64,000 nucleotides of DNA from Eutrigla gurnardus (taxonomy: Eukaryota > Chordata > Actinopteri > Perciformes > Triglidae): the NCBI GenBank assembly GCA_963514095.1, contig OY741264.1, positions 34,831,141 to 34,895,140 of the forward strand, given 5' to 3'. This document shows positions 35,924 through 46,165 of the stretch, one piece after another. The notes beneath the pieces are model-generated. The model had not been told where the DNA came from and ran no database searches. It worked only from the letters and a program-made list of their open reading frames with translations. Both the position numbers and the translations under genes were made by a program. Position 1 is the stretch's first letter. The number at the start of each line of letters is the position of its first letter.

Positions 35924-37192
35924 AAAGGTTTGGTTTATTTTCTGTGCTGTTTGTCAAACAGTGACTTTGAACTACTGGACCCATACTGCAGCAGAGATCT
36001 CCAGAGGGGAGGAGAAGTGGGAACAGAAAGAGGACTGAGGTCCAATTCATGGTTACATAATAGCCCCTTTTAGATGGACCAGGTGGCACATTTGCAGCAA
36101 GGTAAAGGCTGCAATCTGCCGCCTTGTCTATCTAAAAGGGAGGTGTAATATTCCTTCTTTTCCAAAAAGCTCCCACTTGGCTGCCATTGAAGTTGGCATA
36201 AACATGTGATGTGACGTGAAGCACGGCAATAAGTGTACCCTCCGAGGCATCAAATTGGCTGTCCAAAACAGACCCCAGTATACCGCCGTCTGTTTATATC
36301 CGTGGACCTAACCACAAAAACGACGGCAGAACTGGCAGCTGGCTGCCCAGTATAACAACGGCAAATGACCCAACACACTGGACACCCAGTCGCTTGGACA
36401 CAGTCATGGGACCTTTGAAGTTCTGTCGGGTTAACCGTGTCGCTATGCAATTCATTGCCACAACAGTAGGGAGCGCGGTAATGTGGTAGGTGGACCCTTA
36501 CAATAGTATCTGGCTAGCACCACGGAGCCCTCTGCACTCTGCGTCAATGTGTAACCCTGAATTGGGCTTAAGACCCCATCAGAGCTGAAGTGGACTAGCC
36601 AGTGATCTGAGTCCTCTTTAAGTGAACTCATTATGTGAACACAAGGGGGCCAGAGTTAATTTCTTCAGTCCGCTTCACGGCCCATTTTAAGAGGACTGAG
36701 TTTGGTTAATTATGCAGTTTTCACTTGGAACAAAATGACTGCAGTTTGGCCAACACCACATAAAATTAACCAAATAAACCAAATGACAAATTAGCAAATG
36801 TATAGGGCAAAGCTGGCTACAATGTTAGCTTCATATGTCATACGGCCAAACGTGAGCTAGAAGACTACCTTTAGGCTGGCGTGTACTACATGTTCTCATG
36901 TGGTCTCAGTTCGGTTCACTTCAAGAGGGGTCTGAGTTTGCTTGGAGTGTTCCTTATGCCAAAAATTCACTGCTCTCAGTTCACTTTGAGGGCTGAAAGG
37001 GTCCATGTGTGAACACACTAAGACTGTGTGTGCAGCTATGTTATATAATAACAAGTATTAATGTACAGTATATGGCAAAGTAAATGTGTAAGTAATACTC
37101 CATCATCATCTTTAAGTAAAACCACAGATACATCAATTCATAGGGCGTATTCTAGTGTATGGATGAATGAATGAATGAATGAATGCGTATGA
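35924..37192. other. No gene seen; degenerate repeats
   Basis: Contains an imperfect hairpin at 36064-36142, a region at about 36580-37020 with repeated phrases (gtgaacacaagggggcc, gtccatgtgtgaacaca) that looks like an old DNA-transposon derivative, and a (GAAT)n run near 37163-37183. Confidence 0.4.
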
Positions 37193-37621
37193 GGGCTGTC
37201 ACTTTTTCAAAAAATCAAGTTCAAACTAATTTGAAATGACACGCAATTTATTCAAATTGTTTTGTTTTTGCTTTGTTAGTTACTTTTCCATCTCCACTAT
37301 AGAACCCAACATACTTCCATACACTTAGTCTCAGATGCTTTGGTGTCGTGATTGACCGCTCAGGACGGCTTTGATGACTAGTGTCTTCCATTTTCGTAGC
37401 AAACAACAGTTGAATTGATAGGTCAAGTGTTAATAGGGCGTGCAATAGGTCAAGCTTATTTAGAGTGCTCTCTGCTGGATCACAAGGTGAACTACTTCAA
37501 ACGGTCTGTTGTGCTTATAGACTGTACATTTTGAATTAGAACAGGTCATTACATTCCAATAAGAAATTCCCCTCCCCACATTTGAACGAATATTCAAATT
37601 TCATATAAAAAGTGACAGCCC
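37193..37621. mobile_element. MITE, hAT-like
   Basis: Terminal inverted repeats agggctgtcactttt (37193-37207) and aaaagtgacagccct (37607-37621). Near-duplicate 8-bp flanks aatgcgta and aatacgta are seen if two bases (tg) are counted with the left terminus. No coding capacity. About 430 bp. Confidence 0.7.
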
Positions 37622-37708
37622 TAATACGTATTACATTTACAGAATAAGCCAGCACTTACCATGAAGGCAAGGGCAGCCAGCGCACCTTGACCTCTGCCTT
37701 CCCCTGCA

Positions 37709-37926
<218 letters not shown>

Positions 37927-37945
37927 GTTTAGTGAAGTTACTTTA

Positions 37946-37970
37946 CAGTTTTTTACGATTGAATAAACAC
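37946..37970 (+). repeat. Mariner left terminal inverted repeat
   Basis: 25 bp, perfectly complementary to 48301-48325, next to TA at 37944-37945. Confidence 0.95.
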
Positions 37971-38224
37971 AATTTTGATTGTTTTGTTTTGTTTAGCAAA
38001 ACCCAACACACGAATAGCACAACCACATACCCAATTAGCAAAACACCTTAACTCCTTTGCAAAATGAACCACTCTTGTAAAAACTATACACCAACTTATC
38101 AAAACCATATTTTTTTACCATATGAAACACACACGTTGCATATGACTTAACTCTGTTTGCACCAGTTACACTCTGCTGTTGAAAACCTTAAACACTTTCG
38201 GCTAATTCTGCTTCTAAGTGCATA

Positions 38225-38765
38225 TGTAATGGTTAAAAAAAGTGTTTAAAAGTGCTGTTAAAAAATGCTAAAAGGTTTTAAAACTTATGTGGCTTTGCTA
38301 AAAACAGTAAGAAAAAGAATGCTTTAATTCATGAAAGTACATGGTTAAAAACATAACATCATAAGTAATGATAAAGGTTTAAAAAAGTGGATTAAGGTGA
38401 AATTCATTGTGATCTGCTGATCGAGTGATCTGTTATCTGCTACTCTGGTCTTCTAGTCAAACAAGCAGAGTGATAAGCTAAAAGGGATATCTATGTTTAA
38501 AACGTAACTAATTCCTTATTCTATTTTAGAAAAGCTCTCTGATTAATGTTTCATATTGTTTCTAAAGTGTTTCTTCTTATAAGTTATTTCTTGAAAGCTA
38601 ATCCTCAAATCACCTCTGGTGTTCGGGTTTCGATTGCTTGTGTCTGAGCTAAGACGGTAGAGGGGAAGACGGTGTTTTCACACGTCCATTACAACACTGG
38701 ACGTGACTGAAGCAACATCGTGTCTGTGTTTTTCATTTATTATTCCCCTTTACAGGGGCGTAACA
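38225..38765 (+). repeat. Gypsy 5' LTR
   Basis: 541 bp, TGTAATGG...GTAACA. Identical by eye to the 3' LTR; no divergence implies very recent integration. Confidence 0.95.
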
Positions 38766-38770
38766 TTTTC

Positions 38771-38789
38771 TGGAGGCACCGCTGGGATT
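38771..38789 (+). promoter_or_regulatory. Gypsy primer-binding site
   Basis: TGGAGGCACCGCTGGGATT, five bases after the LTR. It fits the 3' end of vertebrate tRNA-Thr as I recall it, with one mismatch; the tRNA identity is inference. Confidence 0.6.
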
Positions 38790-39022
38790 GGGTGAGACGA
38801 GGTTCGACTTCTGCCAGCAACGGACGTCTCCAGCTCTCATTCAGTCCCCTTCAACTTACCCAGGCCGGCAGCATCAAGTGGCTTATACGGTGGTGGTTTG
38901 AACGTCTACAACAAAGAGCACAAGCAATCTGAGGTGAACTTAAAGTACCAGGAGCGCTGTTGCTGAGGTTTAGCACACAAATTACTACTGCTACAGAGCA
39001 CTGAGTTGTTGCCACAAGGACA

Positions 39023-40642
39023 ATGGAGTCAATTGAGATAGAGACACTACAGATGGAAATACTTGAACATTTGTGTACACTGCCAGCAGACAAGCTAAAG
39101 AAAATATGTGACTTCCTCACTATTGCTGGAGAAAAGTTTGAGCATGTGGCAGGAAAGAACAGAGCATCATTAGTAACAATGATAAGTAATCACCTGCAGA
39201 GAGAGGAGTTACAAGAACTCGAAGATATGGGAATGTCAGAGCTCCTATTCTTAAACGACAAGGTAACTGAGCTCCATGCTGAGGTAGCTATGACTGAGCA
39301 CTTCACTAAGTTTCAAGCACAATCAAATGAAGATAAAAATGGACAAGACAACACAGGGGTCACTATACCACAAGAAAGCAGACTGCCTCCGTTAGAGCCA
39401 CTGCCTTTTACAGGGAGTGCTTATAGCGGAAGTGAACACAAGGCTCAGGTCACCACAGTCATCCACACGACGCCAGTCTCAGGTACAGGTCCAGGTCAGG
39501 CCCCTCCCCCCTGGCACAAAGAGTTTAAAATATCGGGACAGATCGGAGAACCAGGACAAAAAGATCGCCTCACATTTTCCAGCTTAGCACGGCAGATTGA
39601 GCATGGCCTCCTAAAGGTCTTTCCTGAGACTGAGATTGTTGATGCCGTCATAAGAGCCATTGTTCCAGGGATGCAGTTACGCAGTTACTTAGAGGGGAAA
39701 AGTGACCTCAAACTACCAACACTTAGGAGGATTCTTCGTTGTCATTACCAAGAAAAGAGCGCAACAGAATTATATAAACAGCTGTCATCAGAAGTTCAGG
39801 GCACAAAAGAGACGCCTCAAAACTTCCTCATCCGTGCTCTAGATCTAAGGCAGAAGATTCTGTTTGCCTCACAAGAGTCAGAGTCAGGCCTAAGATATGA
39901 TCCAGTGCTAGTACAGAACATGTTTCTTCACTCAGTGATGACTGGCTTGCAGAATGATAATATCAAACGAGATCTACAGCCATACCTGGAAAGAGCTGGT
40001 GTTTCTGATGAACTCCTGTTTGAAAAACTGAACACAGCATGTGCTTATGAAAGTGAGAGGCAAGAAAAGAGGAAAATGACAACACCACAGCGGCCTGTAG
40101 CCGTCCACTCTGCTCAGTCTGACCACACCCCTGCTGAAAAGAAGGAGAAAACGAGTCAGGCGGGTCACAGTAAGAATCAAATTGATATTCTCTCAGAACT
40201 GCAAGAAATGAAAGCTAACATGTCTCTCTTAAAGGACCTTAAAGCTGAAGTTGCTTCCATCAAAGAGTCGATGCAGCAGCCCTCTTACCCACCAAGGCAG
40301 CAACCAGACCCAGTATTACCACCAGACTGCACTCCTCACCAGCTAGCACCAGTCCACCACGGCCCGCCGCAGAGACACTGGGCTGCTCCTGCCCCTGCAA
40401 CACAACATGGCTATCTTCAGCCCCACCAAAGGTTCGCCAACCAACGCCCTTTCCCCACACCTGCACCACGCCGTAGAAGGAGATGTTATGCTTGCGAGCA
40501 GGAAAATGTAGAAGACTGTAGTCACTGCTTCAGATGCGGCAGTAATGAACATTTCGCAGTCGGTTGCAGGGTGGACAGATCAGGTCAATTCAGAGGGAGC
40601 GCTTTAAACGGGCCAGGGTTACCCCAGCGGGGCAGGGAGTGA
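39023..40642 (+). CDS. Gypsy Gag
   Basis: 539 codons, intact. It starts MESIEIETLQMEIL with a Leu-rich N-terminus, then a capsid-like region (FSSLARQIEHGLLKVFPETE, LPTLRRILRCHYQEKSATEL, YKQLSSEVQGTKETPQNFLI), a Pro/Gln/His-rich linker, and near the C-terminus a Cys-rich segment with a CX2CX4HX4C knuckle (CFRCGSNEHFAVGC, 40528-40569). The capsid forms particles and the knuckle would bind RNA. The last 79 nt overlap pol, and T-TTA-AAC at 40603-40609 would shift ribosomes into pol. The ATG was chosen as the first in the open frame after the primer site. Confidence 0.92.
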   Translation: MESIEIETLQMEILEHLCTLPADKLKKICDFLTIAGEKFEHVAGKNRASLVTMISNHLQREELQELEDMGMSELLFLNDKVTELHAEVAMTEHFTKFQAQSNEDKNGQDNTGVTIPQESRLPPLEPLPFTGSAYSGSEHKAQVTTVIHTTPVSGTGPGQAPPPWHKEFKISGQIGEPGQKDRLTFSSLARQIEHGLLKVFPETEIVDAVIRAIVPGMQLRSYLEGKSDLKLPTLRRILRCHYQEKSATELYKQLSSEVQGTKETPQNFLIRALDLRQKILFASQESESGLRYDPVLVQNMFLHSVMTGLQNDNIKRDLQPYLERAGVSDELLFEKLNTACAYESERQEKRKMTTPQRPVAVHSAQSDHTPAEKKEKTSQAGHSKNQIDILSELQEMKANMSLLKDLKAEVASIKESMQQPSYPPRQQPDPVLPPDCTPHQLAPVHHGPPQRHWAAPAPATQHGYLQPHQRFANQRPFPTPAPRRRRRCYACEQENVEDCSHCFRCGSNEHFAVGCRVDRSGQFRGSALNGPGLPQRGRE

Positions 40643-43600
40643 CCACTTCATCAACAGCGCCCCAACTTTGTGTACACTGTGGTGCACATGGAAGGAATGT
40701 GATGCTGAGACAATGTGCATCATGTAAAGGTGTGTTATACTGTTCCAAAGCATGTCAACATGAACACTGGATGGTCCACAGAAATCAATGTTTAACAACC
40801 TCATGTAAAATAGTCCGAGCCACAACACGAAAGAGAAAACACATCAAAGTTGCTCCTTTAGTTGGAAATAAATACCTTATTGACTGCCATATCCAAGACC
40901 AGCAGGTTAGAGCTTTGTGGGACTCCGGCTCACAAGTGACTGTAGTGAGTGAACACTGGAAAACAGAACATTTATCACATGTAACATTGAGAGACATTTC
41001 TGAGATCATTGATGCTAATGACACTTTAAACCTTGTTGCTGCTAATGGTGAAGACATGCCATACGTCGGATGGATAGAGGTGACGTTTAGATTAGCTGCA
41101 GATGGAGTCCCCACAACAGAGGTCGTCGTTCCCACCCTGGTGATTAAAGGTAACAGTCTTGCACGACCTATTATTGGCTCAAATGTTATTGGACTGATTG
41201 TTGATACTGAGCTACAGCAGAGTAACGCCACTGATAGACAGCAGCTAATTAAAACTGTCCAAGCAGCTTTTCCTGGCTTTGAGATGGATCAGGCTAAAGT
41301 TTTTGTAGAGCAAGTTACTGCTGAACAGCGATCACATGAATATGTTGTCAAGACGACCAGAGAGCGAGTACATGTCCCCAAACACACATCTGTAAAAGTA
41401 GATTGCCGTGTTCTGACAGCACCTTCACAAGTTGAGACAACACTGATGTTTGAGCCTAGTGTTGACCCACAGTGGCCAGAGGGCCTTGAGTTCACTGATA
41501 CTATTGTGACACTGGGAAAAGGGGCAAAACCATTCATAATTGTTGATGTACAAAACCCAACAGACCATGACGTTGTGCTCACTGGCAGAACTGTTATTGG
41601 GACAGCGCAGCAAGTTCAAGCAGTTTATCCACCGACAATCTTCGAACGATCCTGCACCTCTCCTCCAGTCACCGTGAGTAATGTGAGAGTAAGAAATGAA
41701 CAAACCTCTTCTGGTGAATGGGATCCCCCAGTCGACGTGAACCATCTCGGCCCATCTGAAAAAGAAATAGTTCAACAAATGTTAAGAGAAGAGTCAGGCT
41801 CTTTCTCTACTTCTGATGACGACATTGGTTGTATTGAGAATCTGCGGCTCTCCATCTCACTGAAAGACACTGAGCCTGTGGCCAAAACTTACATCTCCGT
41901 GCCAAAACCACTTTATCAAGAGGTGAAGAGCTACTTGCATGACCTCATCACACAAGGTTGGGTGCGCAAATCAAACTCACCTTATGCATCTCCAGTTGTG
42001 TGCGTTCGTAAAAAGGATGGAAGCTTACGCCTGTGTATAGATTACCGTGAGTTAAACCACAAAACCGTACCAGACCGTCAGCCCATTCCCCGAGTGCAGG
42101 ACATTATGGACGGCCTGGGGGGTCACTCATGGTTTTCGCTCTTAGACCAGGGGAAAGCCTACCATCAGGGGTTCATGGCAGAAAAGAGTCGCCCCCTCAC
42201 TGCTTTCGTAACCCCCTGGGGTTTGTATGAATGGATCCGAATCCCCTTTGGCTTGATGAACGCGCCGGCTGCCTTCCAGCGATGCATGGAAGAGTGTCTG
42301 GAGGGAATTCGAGATCAGATTTGTATTCCATATCTTGACGATATTCTTGTGTTTAGTCAGTCGTTTGAAAGTCATGTTGAAAATGTCAGAACTGTGCTGC
42401 GCCGATTGAGAGAGTATGGCATAAAGTTGAAGCCGGCCAAATGTGAGATGTTTCGTCGAGAGGTTCGCTATCTTGGGCGGGTCGTTTCATCAGAGGGCAG
42501 TAAAATTGACCCCGCTGACACCATAGCTGTTAGAGCCCTAAAAGATAAGCGACCAACTACTGTGGGAGAATTAAGAGCTATCATGGGTCTCCTCAGTTAT
42601 TATCGCCAGTACATTCGTAATTTTTCTCAGATAGCTGCCCCTCTGTACGACCTCTTGAGAGCTCCTACTGATGTGCAAAAGAGTGACAAACATGGGACAA
42701 GAACGAGACAGATGAAAAAGAGACAAAATGGAGCGTCCTCTAACCAGCCCATTGTATGGACAGAAAAACATCAACACTTGCTTGAGGAACTTTTGGATCA
42801 TCTGGTGGAGCCGCCAATACTTGCCTTTCCCGACTTCAGCAAACCTTTTGTTTTACACACGGACGCATCCAACCTAGGCCTGGGAGCCGTCTTATATCAA
42901 CAACAGGAAGGAAAAATGCGAGTAATAGCATACGCGTCCCGGACCCTCACTGCATCAGAGAAGAACTACCACCTACATTCCGGAAAATTGGAGTTCCTGG
43001 CTCTTAAATGGGCCGTGTGTGAAAAATTCAGGGACTATTTGATCGGCTCATCATGCACTGTGTACACGGACAATAATCCGCTTACTTATGTTTTGTCCAC
43101 AGCAAAGCTAAATGCAACTGGATGCCGGTGGGTTGCTGAATTAGCGGATTTTCACCTCACCATAAGATACCGGCCAGGAAAGGAAAATGTTGATGCCGAC
43201 AGTCTTTCGAGGATGCCAGTAGACATCGACACCATGTTGAAGGACTGCACTGAGGAATTGTCATCTCGTTCAGTACAAGCAGTAGTACAGTCAGTTGAGG
43301 ATCCAAGTCCTAATACAGTGTGGTCCATGGCTCTGTCTGCTCAGTGCAAAGACATCACAAAGTCAAAACATCAGCCTCTCTTGCCTGCAGAGATTTGTCA
43401 AGCTCAGAAGGAAGATAAAAATATCGGCCCAGTGATCGAGTGTCGTCAGTTAAATGAAAGACCTGATAACAAACAGTTAAAATCATTCAGTGCACAAAGT
43501 AAAAGACTGATACGCGAATGGGAAAAACTCACCTTAGATGATGATGGCATCCTGCGTCGAAAAACAGCCACGCGAACACAGCTTGTTCTGCCAGAAAAGT

Positions 43601-45267
43601 ACAAGACAACTGTTTTGAAAGAATTACATGATGATATGGGGCACCAAGGTGTTGAACGCACCACCTCATTGGTAAGAGAGCGCTTCTTTTGGCCTCATAT
43701 GCAACAGGACATTGAACATTATGTGGCTCGAAGCTGTTCATGTTTGAAACAAAAGAAGCCCAGCCGAGAGATTAGAGCACCCCTAACCAACATTGTCACA
43801 ACCCAGCCCTTTGAATTAGTCTCCATTGATTTTTTGCATCTTGACAAGTGTGCAGGCGGGTATGAATATGTATTGGTTATCATTGACCATTTCTCCAGAT
43901 TTGCCCAAGCTTACGCTACCACTTCTAAGTCGGCAAAAACTGTAGCAGACAGACTTTTCAATGATTATGCATTAAAATTTGGCTTCCCTCAACGCATCCA
44001 TCATGATCAGGGAGGTGAATTTCAAAATCAGCTCATCGCACAACTGAAGCAGACCTCGGGAGTGCTCGGCTCGCGAACAACGCCATACCACCCTGAAGGA
44101 AACGGCCAAGTAGAACGTTTCAACCGAACACTCATACAGATGCTAAGAACACTAACAGAGAAGGAGAAATCGAACTGGAAGGACTCATTGAACAAGTTGA
44201 TTTTTGCATACAACTGTACAAGATGTGAAGTCACAGGCTTTTCTCCCTTTTATCTCCTTTTTGGGAGGACCCCAAGACTGCCTGTCGACATACTCTTCCG
44301 CCTGACACCAGAAACAGGTACGCCTGATCACAGAGAGTACATGCGAAAGTGGCGTGAAGGGATGCAGGAAGCCTATGAAATAACAAAGAACAGTGCAAGA
44401 AAGTCAGCTGAACGAGGCAAAAGAAACCATGATCGCAAAGTAAGGAGTTCAGAATTGGAACCAGGAGACCGCGTTCTGGTTAGAAACTTGACCCCAAGAG
44501 GAGGTACTGGCAAGCTACGCAGCCATTGGGAAGAAACTATCCACAAGGTCGTTCGACGAGTAAACAAGGATGCTCCAGTTTACGAAGTTGTACCGGAACA
44601 AGGAAAGGGAAGAGATAGCAGGATATTACATCGCAATCTCTTGCTTCCGTGTGACCATCTGCCTTTGGAAGTTCCCCTAAAAGTCGCCAGATCACAGAGG
44701 AAAAACTTAAAACAGACAAATGAAGGGAAAACCAATACTCAGCAAGAGGATGACAGTGATGAGGACTCAGAGGATGATTGGCTCTATTACCTACCTCAAC
44801 AGCCTCCCCAGGATGCACATCCACAGGCATGTGATGAACAGGAATATATTGGCCAGGAAGCAGACTCTGAACCGACAGGAGCACGTCACAAGCAAGGAGA
44901 GCAACAGGAAAGACTGATACAGCTGAGGGAGGATCCAGGTGGGATTGAGTTGCTGGACAGGGATGAGGCTCCAGAGGAATCGGAAATTCTTGGAGACAAC
45001 CCTGTACCGCCACCTCTGTCACCCCCACCACGTGACAATCACAGTGAAAATGAACAAATACAAGAGCGGCCAAGGAGAGAACGGCGACCACCAAAGCTAT
45101 TCACCTATAATGAGTTTGGTAATCCAGTTTGCTACAGTATGGGACCTCTGGCCAGATCCATGTATAGGTTTAACCCTATGCAACACTACAGAATCTATCA
45201 ACCAGGGACCATGTGGCCAGATTCTGTCCAGTACCCCACATACCAGCCTGTGCACCTGCACGGGTAA
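40564..45267 (+). CDS. Gypsy Pol with an N-terminal MYND zinc finger
   Basis: An open frame of 1567 codons, -1 relative to gag; translation should enter at 40603, so the true product starts inside the Gag-Pol fusion. In order (residues counted from 40564): MYND-type finger 36-76; aspartic protease with ALWDSGSQV (Asp120); reverse transcriptase with YLDD 590-593; RNase H with LHTDAS (Asp767) and YTDNNPLTYVL; integrase with the H-H-C-C finger (HDDMGHQGV to CSCLKQKK) and Asp1089, Asp1148, Glu1184 (35 residues between the last two); a C-terminal domain (LEPGDRVLVRNLTP); and a long acidic, then Pro-rich tail ending at TAA 45265-45267. All catalytic residues are present. The finger ahead of protease is unusual. 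No env frame follows. Confidence 0.93.
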   Translation: MQGGQIRSIQRERFKRARVTPAGQGVTTSSTAPQLCVHCGAHGRNVMLRQCASCKGVLYCSKACQHEHWMVHRNQCLTTSCKIVRATTRKRKHIKVAPLVGNKYLIDCHIQDQQVRALWDSGSQVTVVSEHWKTEHLSHVTLRDISEIIDANDTLNLVAANGEDMPYVGWIEVTFRLAADGVPTTEVVVPTLVIKGNSLARPIIGSNVIGLIVDTELQQSNATDRQQLIKTVQAAFPGFEMDQAKVFVEQVTAEQRSHEYVVKTTRERVHVPKHTSVKVDCRVLTAPSQVETTLMFEPSVDPQWPEGLEFTDTIVTLGKGAKPFIIVDVQNPTDHDVVLTGRTVIGTAQQVQAVYPPTIFERSCTSPPVTVSNVRVRNEQTSSGEWDPPVDVNHLGPSEKEIVQQMLREESGSFSTSDDDIGCIENLRLSISLKDTEPVAKTYISVPKPLYQEVKSYLHDLITQGWVRKSNSPYASPVVCVRKKDGSLRLCIDYRELNHKTVPDRQPIPRVQDIMDGLGGHSWFSLLDQGKAYHQGFMAEKSRPLTAFVTPWGLYEWIRIPFGLMNAPAAFQRCMEECLEGIRDQICIPYLDDILVFSQSFESHVENVRTVLRRLREYGIKLKPAKCEMFRREVRYLGRVVSSEGSKIDPADTIAVRALKDKRPTTVGELRAIMGLLSYYRQYIRNFSQIAAPLYDLLRAPTDVQKSDKHGTRTRQMKKRQNGASSNQPIVWTEKHQHLLEELLDHLVEPPILAFPDFSKPFVLHTDASNLGLGAVLYQQQEGKMRVIAYASRTLTASEKNYHLHSGKLEFLALKWAVCEKFRDYLIGSSCTVYTDNNPLTYVLSTAKLNATGCRWVAELADFHLTIRYRPGKENVDADSLSRMPVDIDTMLKDCTEELSSRSVQAVVQSVEDPSPNTVWSMALSAQCKDITKSKHQPLLPAEICQAQKEDKNIGPVIECRQLNERPDNKQLKSFSAQSKRLIREWEKLTLDDDGILRRKTATRTQLVLPEKYKTTVLKELHDDMGHQGVERTTSLVRERFFWPHMQQDIEHYVARSCSCLKQKKPSREIRAPLTNIVTTQPFELVSIDFLHLDKCAGGYEYVLVIIDHFSRFAQAYATTSKSAKTVADRLFNDYALKFGFPQRIHHDQGGEFQNQLIAQLKQTSGVLGSRTTPYHPEGNGQVERFNRTLIQMLRTLTEKEKSNWKDSLNKLIFAYNCTRCEVTGFSPFYLLFGRTPRLPVDILFRLTPETGTPDHREYMRKWREGMQEAYEITKNSARKSAERGKRNHDRKVRSSELEPGDRVLVRNLTPRGGTGKLRSHWEETIHKVVRRVNKDAPVYEVVPEQGKGRDSRILHRNLLLPCDHLPLEVPLKVARSQRKNLKQTNEGKTNTQQEDDSDEDSEDDWLYYLPQQPPQDAHPQACDEQEYIGQEADSEPTGARHKQGEQQERLIQLREDPGGIELLDRDEAPEESEILGDNPVPPPLSPPPRDNHSENEQIQERPRRERRPPKLFTYNEFGNPVCYSMGPLARSMYRFNPMQHYRIYQPGTMWPDSVQYPTYQPVHLHG
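40603..40609 (+). promoter_or_regulatory. -1 ribosomal frameshift site T-TTA-AAC
   Basis: TTTAAAC lies in the gag/pol overlap in the correct phase: gag codons are TTA (40604) and AAC (40607) preceded by T. Slipping back one base gives TTT AAA then the pol frame (FKRARV). A GC-rich stretch follows, with cccc-agc-gggg at 40622-40633 able to form a short stem. This is the classic retroviral X-XXY-YYZ arrangement. Confidence 0.85.
40669..40791 (+). other. MYND-type zinc finger segment in Gypsy Pol
   Basis: The cysteine/histidine spacing is C-x2-C-x11-C-x2-C-x5-C-x3-C-x7-H-x3-C, with the typical YCSKACQ and HW residues, matching the MYND consensus at every ligand. MYND fingers usually mediate protein-protein contacts. 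Confidence 0.85.
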
Positions 45268-45304
45268 CCACAGACATTTTATGGACTGCCTTGCACACAT
45301 ACAC

Positions 45305-45480
45305 ACACACTCTCATGGACTTTTGAGAAAGCAGAGTGTCAACACACATACACATCCCACACACTCATGGACTTTTGAGAAAGCGGAGTGTCACCATACA
45401 TACACATCCTATACGCTCATGGACTTTTGTGAAAGCAGAGTGACAATACACACGAACACACTCATAATGGACTGTTGAAG
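45305..45480 (+). repeat. About 52-bp tandem repeat after pol
   Basis: catggacttttgagaaagc and ctcatggacttttg recur near 45314, 45365 and 45417, with a fourth partial near 45466. Lies in the untranslated region between pol and the polypurine tract. Confidence 0.8.
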
Positions 45481-45613
45481 CAGCTTGATCTGCCATACAT
45501 TACACACTTGAGGACTTTGGGTAGGCCAAGTGCCTATAAGAACTGTTAGAATACCTTGATTGTATGCTATGCACCTGCCTTAATCGTTTCATGTCGAGGA
45601 CGACATTTTTATT

Positions 45614-45622
45614 GAGGGGGAG
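45614..45622 (+). promoter_or_regulatory. Gypsy polypurine tract
   Basis: gagggggag, two bases before the 3' LTR, the expected plus-strand primer site. Confidence 0.8.
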
Positions 45623-45624
45623 TG

Positions 45625-46165
45625 TGTAATGGTTAAAAAAAGTGTTTAAAAGTGCTGTTAAAAAATGCTAAAAGGTTTTAAAACTTATGTGGCTTTGCTA
45701 AAAACAGTAAGAAAAAGAATGCTTTAATTCATGAAAGTACATGGTTAAAAACATAACATCATAAGTAATGATAAAGGTTTAAAAAAGTGGATTAAGGTGA
45801 AATTCATTGTGATCTGCTGATCGAGTGATCTGTTATCTGCTACTCTGGTCTTCTAGTCAAACAAGCAGAGTGATAAGCTAAAAGGGATATCTATGTTTAA
45901 AACGTAACTAATTCCTTATTCTATTTTAGAAAAGCTCTCTGATTAATGTTTCATATTGTTTCTAAAGTGTTTCTTCTTATAAGTTATTTCTTGAAAGCTA
46001 ATCCTCAAATCACCTCTGGTGTTCGGGTTTCGATTGCTTGTGTCTGAGCTAAGACGGTAGAGGGGAAGACGGTGTTTTCACACGTCCATTACAACACTGG
46101 ACGTGACTGAAGCAACATCGTGTCTGTGTTTTTCATTTATTATTCCCCTTTACAGGGGCGTAACA
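45625..46165 (+). repeat. Gypsy 3' LTR
   Basis: 541 bp, same length and sequence as the 5' LTR by direct reading; followed by the target duplication cata. Confidence 0.95.

Larger units (their letters stand above)
38225..46165 (+). mobile_element. Gypsy (Ty3-like) LTR retrotransposon, complete and young
   Basis: Two 541-bp LTRs (38225-38765, 45625-46165), identical by eye. 4-bp target duplication cata (38221-38224, 46166-46169). Primer site, intact gag and pol frames, frameshift site and polypurine tract are all present. Pol order is protease, RT, RNase H, integrase, which defines Gypsy/Ty3. It lies inside the mariner element and must be younger. Confidence 0.95.

Noticed and set aside
45268..45478. 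Env or third frame of the Gypsy element
   Set aside because: The overlapping frame here is a translation of the 52-bp tandem repeat; no signal peptide or membrane segment is seen.
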